Shown: piece after piece, positions 45,919-55,794 of the stretch
Layout: each line of letters opens with the position of its first letter
Position numbering within the stretch: the stretch's first letter is position 1
Source of the DNA: CBDVBE01 sp964543525
Lineage (GTDB): Bacteria; Fibrobacterota; Chitinivibrionia; Chitinivibrionales; JANQEN01
Length of the DNA: 64,000 nucleotides
Direction of reading: 5' to 3'
NCBI GenBank assembly: GCA_964543525.1
Contig: CAZIYW010000001.1
Coordinates: 69,898-133,897 of the forward strand
The notes under the pieces: model-generated
Database searches by the model: none
Seen by the model: only the letters and a program-made list of their open reading frames with translations
Told to the model about the DNA's origin: nothing
Position numbers and translations under genes: made by a program

Positions 45919-47157
45919 TTAATGCAATTTTTTGAATATGGTTTTTTCAAGAATAGTGTAGCCGACAAATGCAATAAAACCGATGATGCCGATAACGCCC
46001 CAGAGAATCATGCCCTGATCCATAAAGCTATCCAGAAGGAGGCCGCCGATAAACGGAGCAATAGACCATCCGAAAGACCTGAACAAACCGTACACTCCCA
46101 TATATCGCCCTTTTGCGTGTTCAGGAGCGATATTTGCCACGACAGCATTTGCTGTGGGAGCGAAAATCATCTCACCAATGGTTATTATTATTACCGATAC
46201 GGTAAGAAACATGAGTGAATCCGCACCGCCGAACGAGAAGAAACCAAATGCATAGATTAACATACCCGCCTGCAGTTTCCGCATACTCTTTATCTTCTCT
46301 ATCAACGATGTGGTAGGATATTGCAGAATAATTACCATGAGCGCATTCAGCATGAAGAGCCGTCCGAACTGCGCCTTGGTAATCCCCACATATTCAGTAG
46401 AATACAATGAGAAGGTTACCCCGAACTGTCCCATGACAACAAAAAACAGAAAGCTGACTATACAGAAGGCAAACAGTTTAACATCCTTCTTCAATTCAAA
46501 GAGGTCGGTAATTACGAACCTTTTCCGCTTTTTGACCTGAAGCGATTCTTTTACAAATAACAGAATAAACAGGCTGCTGATCAAACTCATGACGGCGCTG
46601 AGCATAAAGAGGTATACATAGGATATTTCCGCTACAATACCGCCAATGGCAGGACCAACGGCAAATCCGGCATTGGCGAATATTCTCATAATACCATATG
46701 CTTGCGTCCGCTGCGTCGGTGCAGTGATATCGGCCAGCATCGCATCTGTTGCCGGCATGAAAAGTGCGCCCATTACCCTGGCCAGCATATACAGTATCGT
46801 AAGCATGAGAACACTCGGCCTTGTTTTTATAACCCAGGCTATGGCAAAAAAGACAAATGCCCTGAAAATAGTAGACAACCACATGAATGGTTTGCGACCA
46901 TACTTATCCGAAAGGCCGCCTCCGATTATCATGGCAAAGGAGTTGATAAAAGCGGCGAACATCATCAGAACACCAACCGTTTTTAAAGGGACAGCCAGTT
47001 CCGTATGCAGATAGATACTGAAAAAAAGCATAGACACGGCGAAACTGCCCACAACGAGCAGTCTGGACAGGAAAAGCATCCACGCCTGCCTGGTGTACAT
47101 CCGAAAGATAGAAAACAGTGCGGATAAATCGGGCCGGTTTTTTATTGAATTATTCAT
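45919..47157 (-). CDS. MFS transporter
   Basis: 412 aa from ATG 47157, 24 bp after the stop of the preceding membrane gene; an alternative start at 47199 would overlap it. Twelve hydrophobic helices, with the MFS loop motif GGGLSDKYGRKPFM between helices 2 and 3 and a related loop in the second half. Family transporters move small solutes by proton coupling; the substrate is unknown. Last gene of the long minus-strand cluster. Confidence 0.85.
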   Translation of the reverse strand: MNNSIKNRPDLSALFSIFRMYTRQAWMLFLSRLLVVGSFAVSMLFFSIYLHTELAVPLKTVGVLMMFAAFINSFAMIIGGGLSDKYGRKPFMWLSTIFRAFVFFAIAWVIKTRPSVLMLTILYMLARVMGALFMPATDAMLADITAPTQRTQAYGIMRIFANAGFAVGPAIGGIVAEISYVYLFMLSAVMSLISSLFILLFVKESLQVKKRKRFVITDLFELKKDVKLFAFCIVSFLFFVVMGQFGVTFSLYSTEYVGITKAQFGRLFMLNALMVIILQYPTTSLIEKIKSMRKLQAGMLIYAFGFFSFGGADSLMFLTVSVIIITIGEMIFAPTANAVVANIAPEHAKGRYMGVYGLFRSFGWSIAPFIGGLLLDSFMDQGMILWGVIGIIGFIAFVGYTILEKTIFKKLH

Positions 47158-47180
47158 GTTTTTTTGAAATCTATACGGCC

Positions 47181-47939
47181 CTAAATAATCTGCAGCCAAC
47201 TGTGCAGCAGAAACTCAATTCTGCCTATCAGCAAAGCAATTCTCCCCATGACCGTATATCCGAAAGCGGCACCGAAGGCAATCATAAGGATAATAACCCC
47301 GTACTTGCTTGCTGTGCCAAACCATCCTTTGTGCTCTTTTGAAAAGAAAAAGTAAAACAATGCAGCCATGATACCGGTAACCATTACAATATTGGAAAAA
47401 GATCTGCCCAGGGAAAAAGCCCCGTCTTCAATGACAACAAGCGGAATCATGGAATTGCGAATCTGGGCGATAAAATTGGACATGAGATATCGCACAAAGT
47501 TAAGGCCTGCAGTGGTACCGATAATAAATGCCAGTGCCCATCGTGACAGCCAGTGAATACCGGGAATGAGCTTGCACAGAAGCAGGATACCGAGCAGGAG
47601 CGGCACGATATAGAAATAATTCGCTGCAATCTCCGCTTTAATATCAAACGTATCGGCTACCCATTCCGGAAAAAGGCGACCTATCAGATTCGGCATGAGT
47701 GTCTGCCATATCCCAATTACCATCCAGTAGGCGGCGGAAACTCCCACGAACAGATGCTCCGCAAATTTATACAGGGGGTTGTCATCGTAAAGAAATGAAA
47801 ATATTGCCAGCGTAAGAAACGACGCAACCCATATACCCGGTCCGGAAGTAATGGGAACCGCTTTACCGGTAACGGCGAAAATAATTGCCGTTGCTAAAAC
47901 CAACCCTGCAATACCGTAGCCTATAGTTTTTTCGTTCAT
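47181..47939 (-). CDS. Hypothetical polytopic membrane protein of the GlmL cluster
   Basis: 252 aa with about seven transmembrane helices. It contains LYDDNPLYKFAEHLFVGVSAAY and the KLIPGIHWLSRWALAFIIGTTAG stretch between helices. AAAAGGTG precedes the ATG. It recurs, as far as I know, only in clusters like this one; no family function is known. Overlapping or closely spaced neighbours suggest co-transcription. Confidence 0.7.
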   Translation of the reverse strand: MNEKTIGYGIAGLVLATAIIFAVTGKAVPITSGPGIWVASFLTLAIFSFLYDDNPLYKFAEHLFVGVSAAYWMVIGIWQTLMPNLIGRLFPEWVADTFDIKAEIAANYFYIVPLLLGILLLCKLIPGIHWLSRWALAFIIGTTAGLNFVRYLMSNFIAQIRNSMIPLVVIEDGAFSLGRSFSNIVMVTGIMAALFYFFFSKEHKGWFGTASKYGVIILMIAFGAAFGYTVMGRIALLIGRIEFLLHSWLQII

Positions 47940-47994
47940 TTGTGCACCTTTTCCGCCAATCGCATTACCCGTTACGTTCAGGGACGGGAGTACA

Positions 47995-48861
47995 TTATAC
48001 GGACATCTTTCTTGTCACAAAGTAACAGATGTTTCCGACCACAATGAAAAAAATGATAATCAAATGAGCGATTGTCTGCGGTCCCATCCGCATTATCGCC
48101 ATATTTTCATCACCGGCAATTTCCGGATACCTCTCCTTTACCAGGGACTCATATTCCGCAGCCGCCTTAATCCCGCCCAGTACACCTGCCAATTGACGCG
48201 GGAAATAAGGAAATACCTGAGGAGCCTGTACCGCAGTTGAACCGTTAATAATAGGAACACCGGCCGGATCGGAACCGAACTGTATCCACTCAATAATACC
48301 GGGATATCCCGCGCTGACACTGACTATCAGATCAAAATCCTTTAAACTGCTCACATGCTCCATGAGCGGTATACTGTTAATGTCGGTACCGCCTCGGTCA
48401 GTGGTAAAAAGCTTCTTGATATTGGTACGCATAACATTGATAACGCCCTGGTTACCACTTTTAAATCCCAGGTCAACGTAATCCTTGCCGTATTGATAAT
48501 CGGGAAATTTCTTCTTCAGCACTTTATCAACAATTTTTGAGGTCATAACCTGTCCCATGGGCCATAATGCCACAAAATATAGATTCACCTCCTTTGCCGC
48601 AAGCTGCCGGACAAAGGCTGTTGCCATTGGATGCAACTCCGGTTCACTCGGTGGATCATAATCCATGGCAACCAGCACCTTGGCATCCTTCGGCAGGGAT
48701 TCAATGGTTGCAAACACCTTTTTCGTCATGGCGCTCGGAAATTCCCTGAATTGCAGTTTGCCGATCAGTGAGATGATTATTGATACACCAATCAGGCAAT
48801 ATATTATCCTTCTGTCAAGGGTGCTCAGTTTTTCGAAAAATCTTTTAACCCGCATATTCAT
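47995..48861 (-). CDS. Hypothetical protein with N- and C-terminal membrane helices, GlmL cluster
   Basis: 288 aa. One helix at about residues 18-36 and a second near the C-terminus (about 262-284), enclosing a soluble alpha/beta domain of about 220 residues with VLVAMDYDPPSEPELHPMATAFVR and DFDLIVSVSAGYPGIIEWIQFG. The topology puts that domain on one side of the membrane, either side possible. AGAGGA precedes the ATG. Confidence 0.7.
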   Translation of the reverse strand: MNMRVKRFFEKLSTLDRRIIYCLIGVSIIISLIGKLQFREFPSAMTKKVFATIESLPKDAKVLVAMDYDPPSEPELHPMATAFVRQLAAKEVNLYFVALWPMGQVMTSKIVDKVLKKKFPDYQYGKDYVDLGFKSGNQGVINVMRTNIKKLFTTDRGGTDINSIPLMEHVSSLKDFDLIVSVSAGYPGIIEWIQFGSDPAGVPIINGSTAVQAPQVFPYFPRQLAGVLGGIKAAAEYESLVKERYPEIAGDENMAIMRMGPQTIAHLIIIFFIVVGNICYFVTRKMSV

Positions 48862-48908
48862 GGCATCCTCTTATTATTTTCGTATAGCATGGTTTCGCGA
48901 CACATACT

Positions 48909-49586
48909 TTAATCATTTCCCAGATATGAGCTTTCAACACCAAGGATAATTTTCAATGATGTTGAGATAACCCCCAGGGAAATACCTATCATTATTGCCC
49001 GCTGTCCCGCAAGATTGGGCACATTCATTATCCAGTTTGCCAGTTCCGGTATGGTCAGGAAATTGAGTTGCTCCGGCAGCCACAAGGTAAGCAGCGAGCC
49101 CAGAAAAGTACGACCCAGCAGTATTATAAATGCGGCGACAAGCAGAATGGTTGCTTCTCTGTTCTTCGCTCTGAAAGCTCTGAATGACGCACTCGCCACA
49201 AAGAAGGCAAGCAGTGAAAACATGGTTGCGCCAAGGGGAAGAAACACATATTCGTAAAGCGCATAAAAATGGCTTCCCTCTATGTCAACTTTGCCGGCAA
49301 ATCCTTCAGGATTCCCAGTTTTCAGAAGTCCCGCTATCAGCGTGATAAAAAAGCCGGCCACCGTAACGAGACTGTATCCCCATCCCTTTTTACGCTTGTA
49401 TATTTTGTCCCCATGCAGCTTAATAAGGGCGCCGCCGCCGAGTATAAAGGCAAATACCGCAATAATATCGAAAAACACGGTAAATTCCTCACCGAGGGAG
49501 CCAAAGGGCGCCCGTGGTATAAACGCCGACAAAATAAGGACAATACCGACAATAAATGTTATCAGCAGAGGTATTTGTCTTCTCAT
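48909..49586 (-). CDS. Hypothetical polytopic membrane protein, GlmL cluster
   Basis: 225 aa with six likely helices, starting MRRQIPLLITFIVGIVL, and a conserved loop RAFRAKNREATILL. GGAGAG precedes the ATG. No recognised family. It stands between the DUF6754 gene and the two-helix protein, in the same direction and with short gaps. Confidence 0.7.
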   Translation of the reverse strand: MRRQIPLLITFIVGIVLILSAFIPRAPFGSLGEEFTVFFDIIAVFAFILGGGALIKLHGDKIYKRKKGWGYSLVTVAGFFITLIAGLLKTGNPEGFAGKVDIEGSHFYALYEYVFLPLGATMFSLLAFFVASASFRAFRAKNREATILLVAAFIILLGRTFLGSLLTLWLPEQLNFLTIPELANWIMNVPNLAGQRAIMIGISLGVISTSLKIILGVESSYLGND

Positions 49587-49742
49587 CCGTTTCTCTCCAA
49601 TTCTTTCACCATGTTACTCAATGACGGCAAGGACAATGCAACAGGTCGAATATGAACAATCAATCAAATTGTAATTTCTTCCTCAGATACGCCATTGGTA
49701 TTGCATTGATATATTCAATTACTGTTATAATTAAATGGTAGT

Positions 49743-50975
49743 CTATAAAGTAAACCATTTTACCAGTACCTCCGTAACTCGCGCGAAGAAACCGCCGCCC
49801 AAAATGCCGGCAAGCGTTGAACTGATTGAACCGGCTGCAATAAAAAACATGGCAATCAGTTTCCCTATATCCTGACCCTTTAACGATCCGAGCTGTTTCG
49901 GATCTCCTGATAAATACGCGCTCGCCGCAAAAAGCTCTTCGCCGATAAGTGTATAGTCGCAGGCTGCGACAAAGAAGGGCAGTTGTGACGGCATAGCGGT
50001 ACCGGCAATTTGAATGGCGCCTACAGAATTCCCTGTTTCCGCCAGTATCAGGGATTCGGCATAGAAAGCGCCCATATACAGTATGGTGGCGGGTTTCTCT
50101 CTGATAATAATGCCATTGACTCCCGCCACATAACCGAACTGTTCGTCTGTCAGATAGTGAATAGCGTCTTCATGGTAAGCTTCGGGCCGCCCCGCGGCAA
50201 GATACGCCTCCTTGACAACCTCACGAGCGGTGGTCATGACCAGAGAGCGGGAACAGGGAACCTGCACCTTTGTATCATATTCGGCGACGGTCCTCGCCAC
50301 CCGATGAAGTATCGTCAGTCCCGCGAGCGTCTGGACATTATCAAGATCCATGAGGCCGGGAACAAACATGAGTGGCCGTCCCATTTCCGTGGCACGACCA
50401 ATAGCCTCTTCAACCGCATTCAACCCGGCAATGCGACGCACGTACAACTTTTTACCACTTTTCGAAATGTAAATAAATATAAAGATCGAGGCGGAAAGCA
50501 GTATGGCCAGGATCAGAGCGGTAATTTTCCCGGTATCAAACCACTGGGCCTTTGCAATAACCGGATTTGTTGCCGGTGAAAATGCCGTCTGGTTTCCATC
50601 ATAGGAGGCAACTTTATAATAGTAAGGCACATTGTTTTTTACTTTGTTATCATTAAAATAAAACGAACCCGCTGTAACCGATGCTATTTTTTCAAAATTG
50701 TCCGTATCGCTTTTGCTTCGGTAGATATGGTATTCAACGAGTGATTCATCCTCCTGATCCATAGCCCATTCTACAACAATCTTACCGCCGTTATCGTTTG
50801 GTGCATCCCGGGCAGTAACCTTTTTAGGTGCGGCAATAGCCGCATTCTTTTCGGGCTCAACTATTGAACCAGTATCGGCAACAATTCTTTTGTGTAAAGA
50901 ATCAACCGATTCGGCGTATATAAAAATTGCGCCCAAACAGGTTAAGAACAGTTGCCGCATTGCTGATTGTATCAA
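49743..50975 (-). CDS. FN3 plus DUF6754 membrane protein, GlmL cluster
   Basis: 410 aa from TTG 50975, chosen because GGAGG lies five bases upstream of it; the ATG at 50960 is too far. A signal peptide is followed by an FN3 domain (about 45-130, with ITVEW-like strands), a transmembrane helix (about 149-170) and a DUF6754 domain: FVPGLMDLDNVQTLAGLTIL, IGEELFAASAYLSGDPKQLGS and a terminal helix pair. DUF6754 is of unknown function and appears with GlmL-like ATPases in my recollection. Confidence 0.75.
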   Translation of the reverse strand: MIQSAMRQLFLTCLGAIFIYAESVDSLHKRIVADTGSIVEPEKNAAIAAPKKVTARDAPNDNGGKIVVEWAMDQEDESLVEYHIYRSKSDTDNFEKIASVTAGSFYFNDNKVKNNVPYYYKVASYDGNQTAFSPATNPVIAKAQWFDTGKITALILAILLSASIFIFIYISKSGKKLYVRRIAGLNAVEEAIGRATEMGRPLMFVPGLMDLDNVQTLAGLTILHRVARTVAEYDTKVQVPCSRSLVMTTAREVVKEAYLAAGRPEAYHEDAIHYLTDEQFGYVAGVNGIIIREKPATILYMGAFYAESLILAETGNSVGAIQIAGTAMPSQLPFFVAACDYTLIGEELFAASAYLSGDPKQLGSLKGQDIGKLIAMFFIAAGSISSTLAGILGGGFFARVTEVLVKWFTL

Positions 50976-51130
50976 TTAAGCCTCCGGGACAAATCTGAAA
51001 ATTTTCACACCTATTTATTCCCTGAATCGTTACTTTCCGCACCCTTTCAGGCGAACTTTCCCCTTTATGATAATGCTTATAATCTTACAGTTAAACACCT
51101 ATTTAAAGTTTAATATACCTATCTGCACCT

Positions 51131-52255
51131 CTACTCTTCCAGTATCTCAATGTTTGCTCTTGGGACGATAACCGTGTCTCCTTCTTCAATCTTCACTTCA
51201 ACCACGCGGGCCTTTGAGCCGGATTCAAGCACCTGTAGTTCCGAAGGCAGCGCTGATACCGTACCTAACGCTCCGAACCAGGGCTGCCGGATAATGCGTA
51301 CGGGAGTTCCTATGTCAAGACCGTGCGAAAAATTCTTTCTTCCGCCTTCGCTGGGACCTGCCTCTTCAATGGGTATTATTACTTCCGGCCTGATCACACC
51401 GGCCCTGATCTGGGTTGCGCCGTTTATCGAAGCTTCATGCCCTTCGTGTGATTGCAGCAGGGTAAAGGTTTTCCCGCTCATCTGAATATTACCGAAACCT
51501 TCAGTCACAACGATTGTGATACCAAAGTCTTCGGTACCGGTTATAGCCACACCGATATCGTAGCCGAGAAATTCTCTTAAATCGATATCATCGATACCGC
51601 CGGTAACCAGTCCCCTGGCTCCTACCGAAATAAGTTTTTTTATCGCTCCAGCAGTAACCAGCGCACCACCAACCACAACTTTATCCTTAAATGCCTCCGA
51701 TACTTTCCCTTCATCAAGGATCTCTTTCGGCGCACTACATGCAAATGCTATCTGCCCATGGGTTTCCCCACCGACCCCGAATATTCCCTGCACAAAGGAG
51801 CAGGGAGATTCGATTTCCACGCCCTCGTTTTCTATAACGGATACCACCCTGCCTTTCATATATGCCGTCACCTGCACGGGCATAGGTTCCTTTCGTATAA
51901 TCACCTGGCCGGTTACCTTTGAAACAGACTCGACTGTGCCGTCATGCGGCGCCTTGACAGTACCTTTAAAGAGACCAAAGAAACTCTTGCTTTCCGCGAG
52001 CAATTCATCCTTTTTACAGGCATCTCCTTCCTTTTTCCTCATGCATTCAGGGACTTCATTCGGCTCGATCCCGAGGGCGTTTGCGACATTGACAGGAATC
52101 ACATCACCCGGAAGCAGTGTTTTGGCGACAACGGTATCAGGATCTACTTCCGCGCCAGCCTCTACCAGAACATCACCTTTCAGCGGCAATATTCTGCTCT
52201 TCCTCAACACCGTGTAGTTTGTTACTTTCAGACCCGGGGTGTAAGCGTGGGCCAT
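51131..52255 (-). CDS. KOW-like beta-rich conserved protein, GlmL cluster
   Basis: 374 aa, mostly beta strands without membrane helices. The start has a biotinyl/HlyD-like segment (about residues 25-70, GDVLVEAGAEVDPDTVVAK) and the end has a KOW-like strand set (VRIIRQPWFGALGTVSALP). No catalytic signature is visible. GGAAAGG precedes the ATG. By position it probably works with the GlmL-like ATPase and DUF6754 protein. Confidence 0.65.
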   Translation of the reverse strand: MAHAYTPGLKVTNYTVLRKSRILPLKGDVLVEAGAEVDPDTVVAKTLLPGDVIPVNVANALGIEPNEVPECMRKKEGDACKKDELLAESKSFFGLFKGTVKAPHDGTVESVSKVTGQVIIRKEPMPVQVTAYMKGRVVSVIENEGVEIESPCSFVQGIFGVGGETHGQIAFACSAPKEILDEGKVSEAFKDKVVVGGALVTAGAIKKLISVGARGLVTGGIDDIDLREFLGYDIGVAITGTEDFGITIVVTEGFGNIQMSGKTFTLLQSHEGHEASINGATQIRAGVIRPEVIIPIEEAGPSEGGRKNFSHGLDIGTPVRIIRQPWFGALGTVSALPSELQVLESGSKARVVEVKIEEGDTVIVPRANIEILEE

Positions 52256-52373
52256 ACGATACCTTTCCGCTTATCAAAAATTATATAGTGAAATGCTTCA
52301 TCATAGCCAAATCTGCCGGAGTACCGGAGCGTTGGAAAAGAGAACTACTTATTCAACTACTCCAACACCTCCG

Positions 52374-54197
52374 TCAAAACTCCATTTTCTGATACATCTC
52401 TACGGCCTTCATCCATTTCCGTAGCATGGCGATTCTTTCTCCCTGCTCCTCCGGAAGAACAAGCGGTCTTCCTCTGCAGTCAATTATTATGCCCACGGTT
52501 CCGCCTTTGAAAGTACCTGTCAATTTATTTCCGGCCCCTGCTCCGCAGTCGAATCCCCTGACCGGTTGTGCCTCGAAAGAAGCGGTGCGATCCTTTTCAA
52601 GTGGATACATTTTTATATCACCGTAAAGGATTTCTTCGGTTATAGTCGAACCATCAGGCATGGAGATAGAAATATCGAGACATTTCTTTTGGGGTCTCCC
52701 TTTACCGCGTGGCGCCAGCACAGACCCGAGATATATAAGGCAGTCCTTCCTGAACACCTCGGTCGCGGCCCGTTTATGCACCTGTGTCAGCACACCGAGG
52801 TGGGGCATCATGAATATTGAATCCTTGGCAAGGTACGTAAGCCCCTCAGGATAAAATGAATCTATGAGCATCATGGCCGTCTGTTGCATCCGCGGTGCAT
52901 GGGACAGCGCCCCACCCGAAGCTACGAGCAGGTCCACACCCATCATTTTGATGAGCGACTGATCTTCTTCGATTTCTTTAAAAGTATCACCAATGGTTCG
53001 CTGCTGCTGAACACCCTTCAACTCCGTAGCAAATGAGCGGTGGTGGATAAAGGCAAGCCGAAGCGCCTCTTTGGCAATCGCCTGTTCGAGAATGAGCTCC
53101 TCCATTAACTGGGGTATCGAAGTGGGTCTGATCATTTTATTCTTCACCCGGTTCCTTAAGTCGCGTTCATCCATTTCAAAAGGAACCCAGCGTAGCACAT
53201 TTTCATACCCGGCCTCTTTGAATACATTGGAAACGGAGTAGCTCATACCCAGGTTTGCACTAACCGTACGGTTGAACTTGCCGTCAAATACAGAAAAAAT
53301 GTCCGTTGTAGCGCCACCGATATCCACACCGACCGCATTGATACCTTCCTCTTCCGCAATAGTCCGCAGGATCAAACCGACAGCGCCGGGAGTGGGCATA
53401 ATTGGAGCGTCAACCCAGTCCATAAGCTTATTATACCCCGGCGCCTGCTGCATGACATGCTCGAGGAACAGGTCATGTATCTTCTCTCGTGCGGGCCCAA
53501 GATTCTCCATTTCAAGCACGGGACGAATATTTTCCACCACCGATAAGGAGGTTTTATTATCCAGTACCTCTTTAACATCATCAACAGCTTTATTGTTGCC
53601 GGCATATATCACCGGAAGGTTAAAGCCTGACCCAAGGCGCGGTTTCGGATTGGCGGCACCGATAATTTCGGCAAGTTCTACAACGTGGGTTTTCGTACCT
53701 CCATCAATTCCGCCGGAGAGCAGAATCATATCGGGCCTGAGTCGCCGAATCCGCTCAATCTGCTGATGAGGCAGCCGTTTGTCATTGGATGCAATAACAT
53801 CCATGACAATTGAACCGGCGCCAAGCGCAGCGCGCTCAGCACTCTGGGCAGTCATTGATTTAACCACACCGGCAACCATCATCTGCAGCCCGCCCCCGGC
53901 GCTCGAAGTTGATATATAAATATCACAACCTTCTTTACCATTGGCAGGTTTGATGATCCGGCCGTTTTCATCAACCAGTCTCCTGCCAGAGAGTTCACTC
54001 ACTTCAGTTACCGCATTAAGCACACCCATGGTCACATCCTCAAAAGGCGCTTCAACCGTTGTCGGTGATTCACCACGAAATGTCTGGCGGTATTCATCAC
54101 CTACCTTTTCAATCAGAATTGCCTTGGTTGTGGTTGAGCCGCAATCTGTTGCGAGGATTACCTTGATGTCATCGGGATTTTTCACAGCTTGACTCAC
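52374..54197 (-). CDS. GlmL/MutL-like actin-fold ATPase
   Basis: 607 aa, an actin-like ATPase by the phosphate 1 motif DCGSTTTK (18-25), a second phosphate loop VGVDIGGATTDIFSVF (about 290-305) and the adenosine segment near 425 (LLVASGGALS). It resembles GlmL/MutL, the activator associated with glutamate mutase, which is about 460 aa; this one carries about 150 extra C-terminal residues. No glutamate mutase subunit genes (glmS, glmE) are nearby, so the usual role is unlikely. Start is GTG at 54197; no Shine-Dalgarno sequence is visible, but TATAAT lies just upstream. Confidence 0.85.
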   Translation of the reverse strand: MSQAVKNPDDIKVILATDCGSTTTKAILIEKVGDEYRQTFRGESPTTVEAPFEDVTMGVLNAVTEVSELSGRRLVDENGRIIKPANGKEGCDIYISTSSAGGGLQMMVAGVVKSMTAQSAERAALGAGSIVMDVIASNDKRLPHQQIERIRRLRPDMILLSGGIDGGTKTHVVELAEIIGAANPKPRLGSGFNLPVIYAGNNKAVDDVKEVLDNKTSLSVVENIRPVLEMENLGPAREKIHDLFLEHVMQQAPGYNKLMDWVDAPIMPTPGAVGLILRTIAEEEGINAVGVDIGGATTDIFSVFDGKFNRTVSANLGMSYSVSNVFKEAGYENVLRWVPFEMDERDLRNRVKNKMIRPTSIPQLMEELILEQAIAKEALRLAFIHHRSFATELKGVQQQRTIGDTFKEIEEDQSLIKMMGVDLLVASGGALSHAPRMQQTAMMLIDSFYPEGLTYLAKDSIFMMPHLGVLTQVHKRAATEVFRKDCLIYLGSVLAPRGKGRPQKKCLDISISMPDGSTITEEILYGDIKMYPLEKDRTASFEAQPVRGFDCGAGAGNKLTGTFKGGTVGIIIDCRGRPLVLPEEQGERIAMLRKWMKAVEMYQKMEF

Positions 54198-54219
54198 GTA
54201 TTATACCCCAATATCAATT

Positions 54220-54308
54220 GACCACAGAGGACACGGAGAGCACAGAGTAAGGAAAATTAATTTATTTCTTTTTCTCTTTCTCTGCGGACCCTGTGGCCCC
54301 TGCGGTGC
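54220..54308. repeat. Imperfect palindromic repeat of the ACCACAGAGG type
   Basis: Arms at 54220-54247 and 54280-54308 pair imperfectly over about 28 bp (ACCACAGAGG... against ...GCGGTGC). The right arm lies within the coding region of the gene that ends at 54262. Elements of this look are dispersed in many bacterial genomes. Confidence 0.6.
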
Positions 54309-54636
54309 AATCTTTCTTGTTTTTATCTTCCAACTTCTCCAGTATTTCCAAAAATTTATCAACGGAACCTCGTCGCGACAATATTTCCGCATATTTTTCA
54401 TACGTTGTCGTATCTGCAATCAACGATAATAAGGGCCTGAAAAAAAACATTACCTGTGAACCGACAAAATTCATGGGCCTGAAGGATTCAAAAAAGAGTA
54501 TTGCCGGTACAGTAAGTCCCTTTCGTCGTGTTGCTGCAGCAAGCTTCTCAAGAAGCTTAATCTCTTCACCTGTGAAGGTACTTTCCGCCTCTTTATCAAT
54601 CGCGAATGCTTTTTTGAATCCCTGCCAGAAAGACAT
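54262..54636 (-). CDS. Small hypothetical protein, GlmL cluster, tail partly from a repeat
   Basis: 124 aa from ATG 54636. Helical, with a hydrophobic middle (AILFFESFRPMNFVGSQVMFFFRPLLSLI). Its last about 15 codons (CTAGATGSAEKEKKK) lie in the palindromic repeat, so the natural C-terminus was probably shorter or different. It is adjacent to and upstream of the GlmL-like gene. Confidence 0.55.
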   Translation of the reverse strand: MSFWQGFKKAFAIDKEAESTFTGEEIKLLEKLAAATRRKGLTVPAILFFESFRPMNFVGSQVMFFFRPLLSLIADTTTYEKYAEILSRRGSVDKFLEILEKLEDKNKKDCTAGATGSAEKEKKK

Positions 54637-54656
54637 ATCTCCGGACCGCAAAAAAA

Positions 54657-55082
54657 TTAAACCTGCGAAAAGTGAATTTTATCCCGGAAAAATGATAATA
54701 GGTCCTTTTTCAACGAGCTGTCAGAACAGATAATATACAATCCCCGTATTTTTTCGAGTAAGGTCGATCTGTTTTTATATGGACTCAGTAAAATTCCATT
54801 TTTACAGTTTATCACTGTTTTAAATCTCTCAATCGGGTGTGAGACTGTATTGAAAAGAAATTTTTTTTCAATTCTGTTATCGTATATTACAAATTGCGTT
54901 GGGAAAAAAAACGTTTTCAAATCAAAAATAATAAAAAAGGTTGCACAAATTGTAAATACAAGACTGTTGGTCAATAAAAACACCAGGATAGAAAGAACAA
55001 GGATAAACAGAATCACCCCAAATCCTTTTACAGGACTATCTTTAAACGGAAATGCTTTCAATGTAACAGGCAACTTTGTCAT
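54657..55082 (-). CDS. Small membrane protein with possible PH-like domain, GlmL cluster
   Basis: 141 aa. Two close N-terminal helices (about 20-55) precede a beta-rich region, VIYDNRIEKKFLFNTVSHPIERFKTV, that resembles bacterial PH-like domains. It has no recognised catalytic residues. Start ATG at 55082 lacks a clear RBS. It lies beside the hypothetical 54636 gene and may be part of the same membrane complex. Confidence 0.55.
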   Translation of the reverse strand: MTKLPVTLKAFPFKDSPVKGFGVILFILVLSILVFLLTNSLVFTICATFFIIFDLKTFFFPTQFVIYDNRIEKKFLFNTVSHPIERFKTVINCKNGILLSPYKNRSTLLEKIRGLYIICSDSSLKKDLLSFFRDKIHFSQV

Positions 55083-55173
55083 AACAGGTTAAAAATGCTT
55101 TTGGTTGAGGAATTCGGAAGGACCGCAGATGCCCTCGCGTGTCGAAACCAAGCGTAAGCAAAGTCCGGAGAAA

Positions 55174-55211
55174 GCGTGACCCCATTTTCCCACAGAAAAA
55201 CGGGGTCACGC
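55174..55211. repeat. Perfect 10-bp hairpin, intergenic
   Basis: GCGTGACCCC (55174-55183) pairs with GGGGTCACGC (55202-55211). It lies just downstream (on the minus strand) of the 55246 gene but is not followed by a T-run. Confidence 0.6.
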
Positions 55212-55245
55212 CCAAAACATCAAACCAGGAGATATTATTATTAAC

Positions 55246-55776
55246 TTACGCTTTACACTCCTCCAGCTTCTTCTTCGAATCCTCAAACTGCTCAAGTGAC
55301 TTTTCAAGGTATTCGTTGACCTCATCCACATAGCCGTCGGCTGAAGCGCACCAGACGCGGTTGAGGTATCGGTCACCCGCGGCGAAATGACTCATGACAT
55401 CAGCGTAGGCCTGAACACTGTACGCGTGGGAGATACTCTCCCGCGCCTCAACGAAATTATTCAGGTCTTCAAGAAAGAGCTCATCAATCTTATGACGCAT
55501 ATCATAGGTATGAATCTCGTTCTTTTTCTCAATCAGGCTTTTAAGATTCTTTATGATACTGTTAATACTCTGTTCTATATTCTCCATATTTTTGGTGAGG
55601 ACCTCTTTTGAGCGGGCCTCTTTTTTAATTGACATTTTAACAATTACAATTCCTATTATTCCTACTATCAGTGCGACAGCGTAGTACGGCCAGTTCACCA
55701 CTTCTTTATCAAATACTGCAGTTAACGAACCGATAATAAAACCTGCTGCAATGAGTATAATACCTAGTATTGTCAT
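55246..55776 (-). CDS. Two-helix coiled-coil membrane protein, GlmL cluster
   Basis: 176 aa. Two N-terminal helices (about 3-21 and 30-48) then a long, charged helical region ending QFEDSKKKLEECK. GAGGAGA precedes the ATG. No family was recognised; the coiled-coil tail could recruit other cluster proteins. Confidence 0.65.
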   Translation of the reverse strand: MTILGIILIAAGFIIGSLTAVFDKEVVNWPYYAVALIVGIIGIVIVKMSIKKEARSKEVLTKNMENIEQSINSIIKNLKSLIEKKNEIHTYDMRHKIDELFLEDLNNFVEARESISHAYSVQAYADVMSHFAAGDRYLNRVWCASADGYVDEVNEYLEKSLEQFEDSKKKLEECKA

Positions 55777-55794
55777 ATTCGATCTCCTCTTTTA

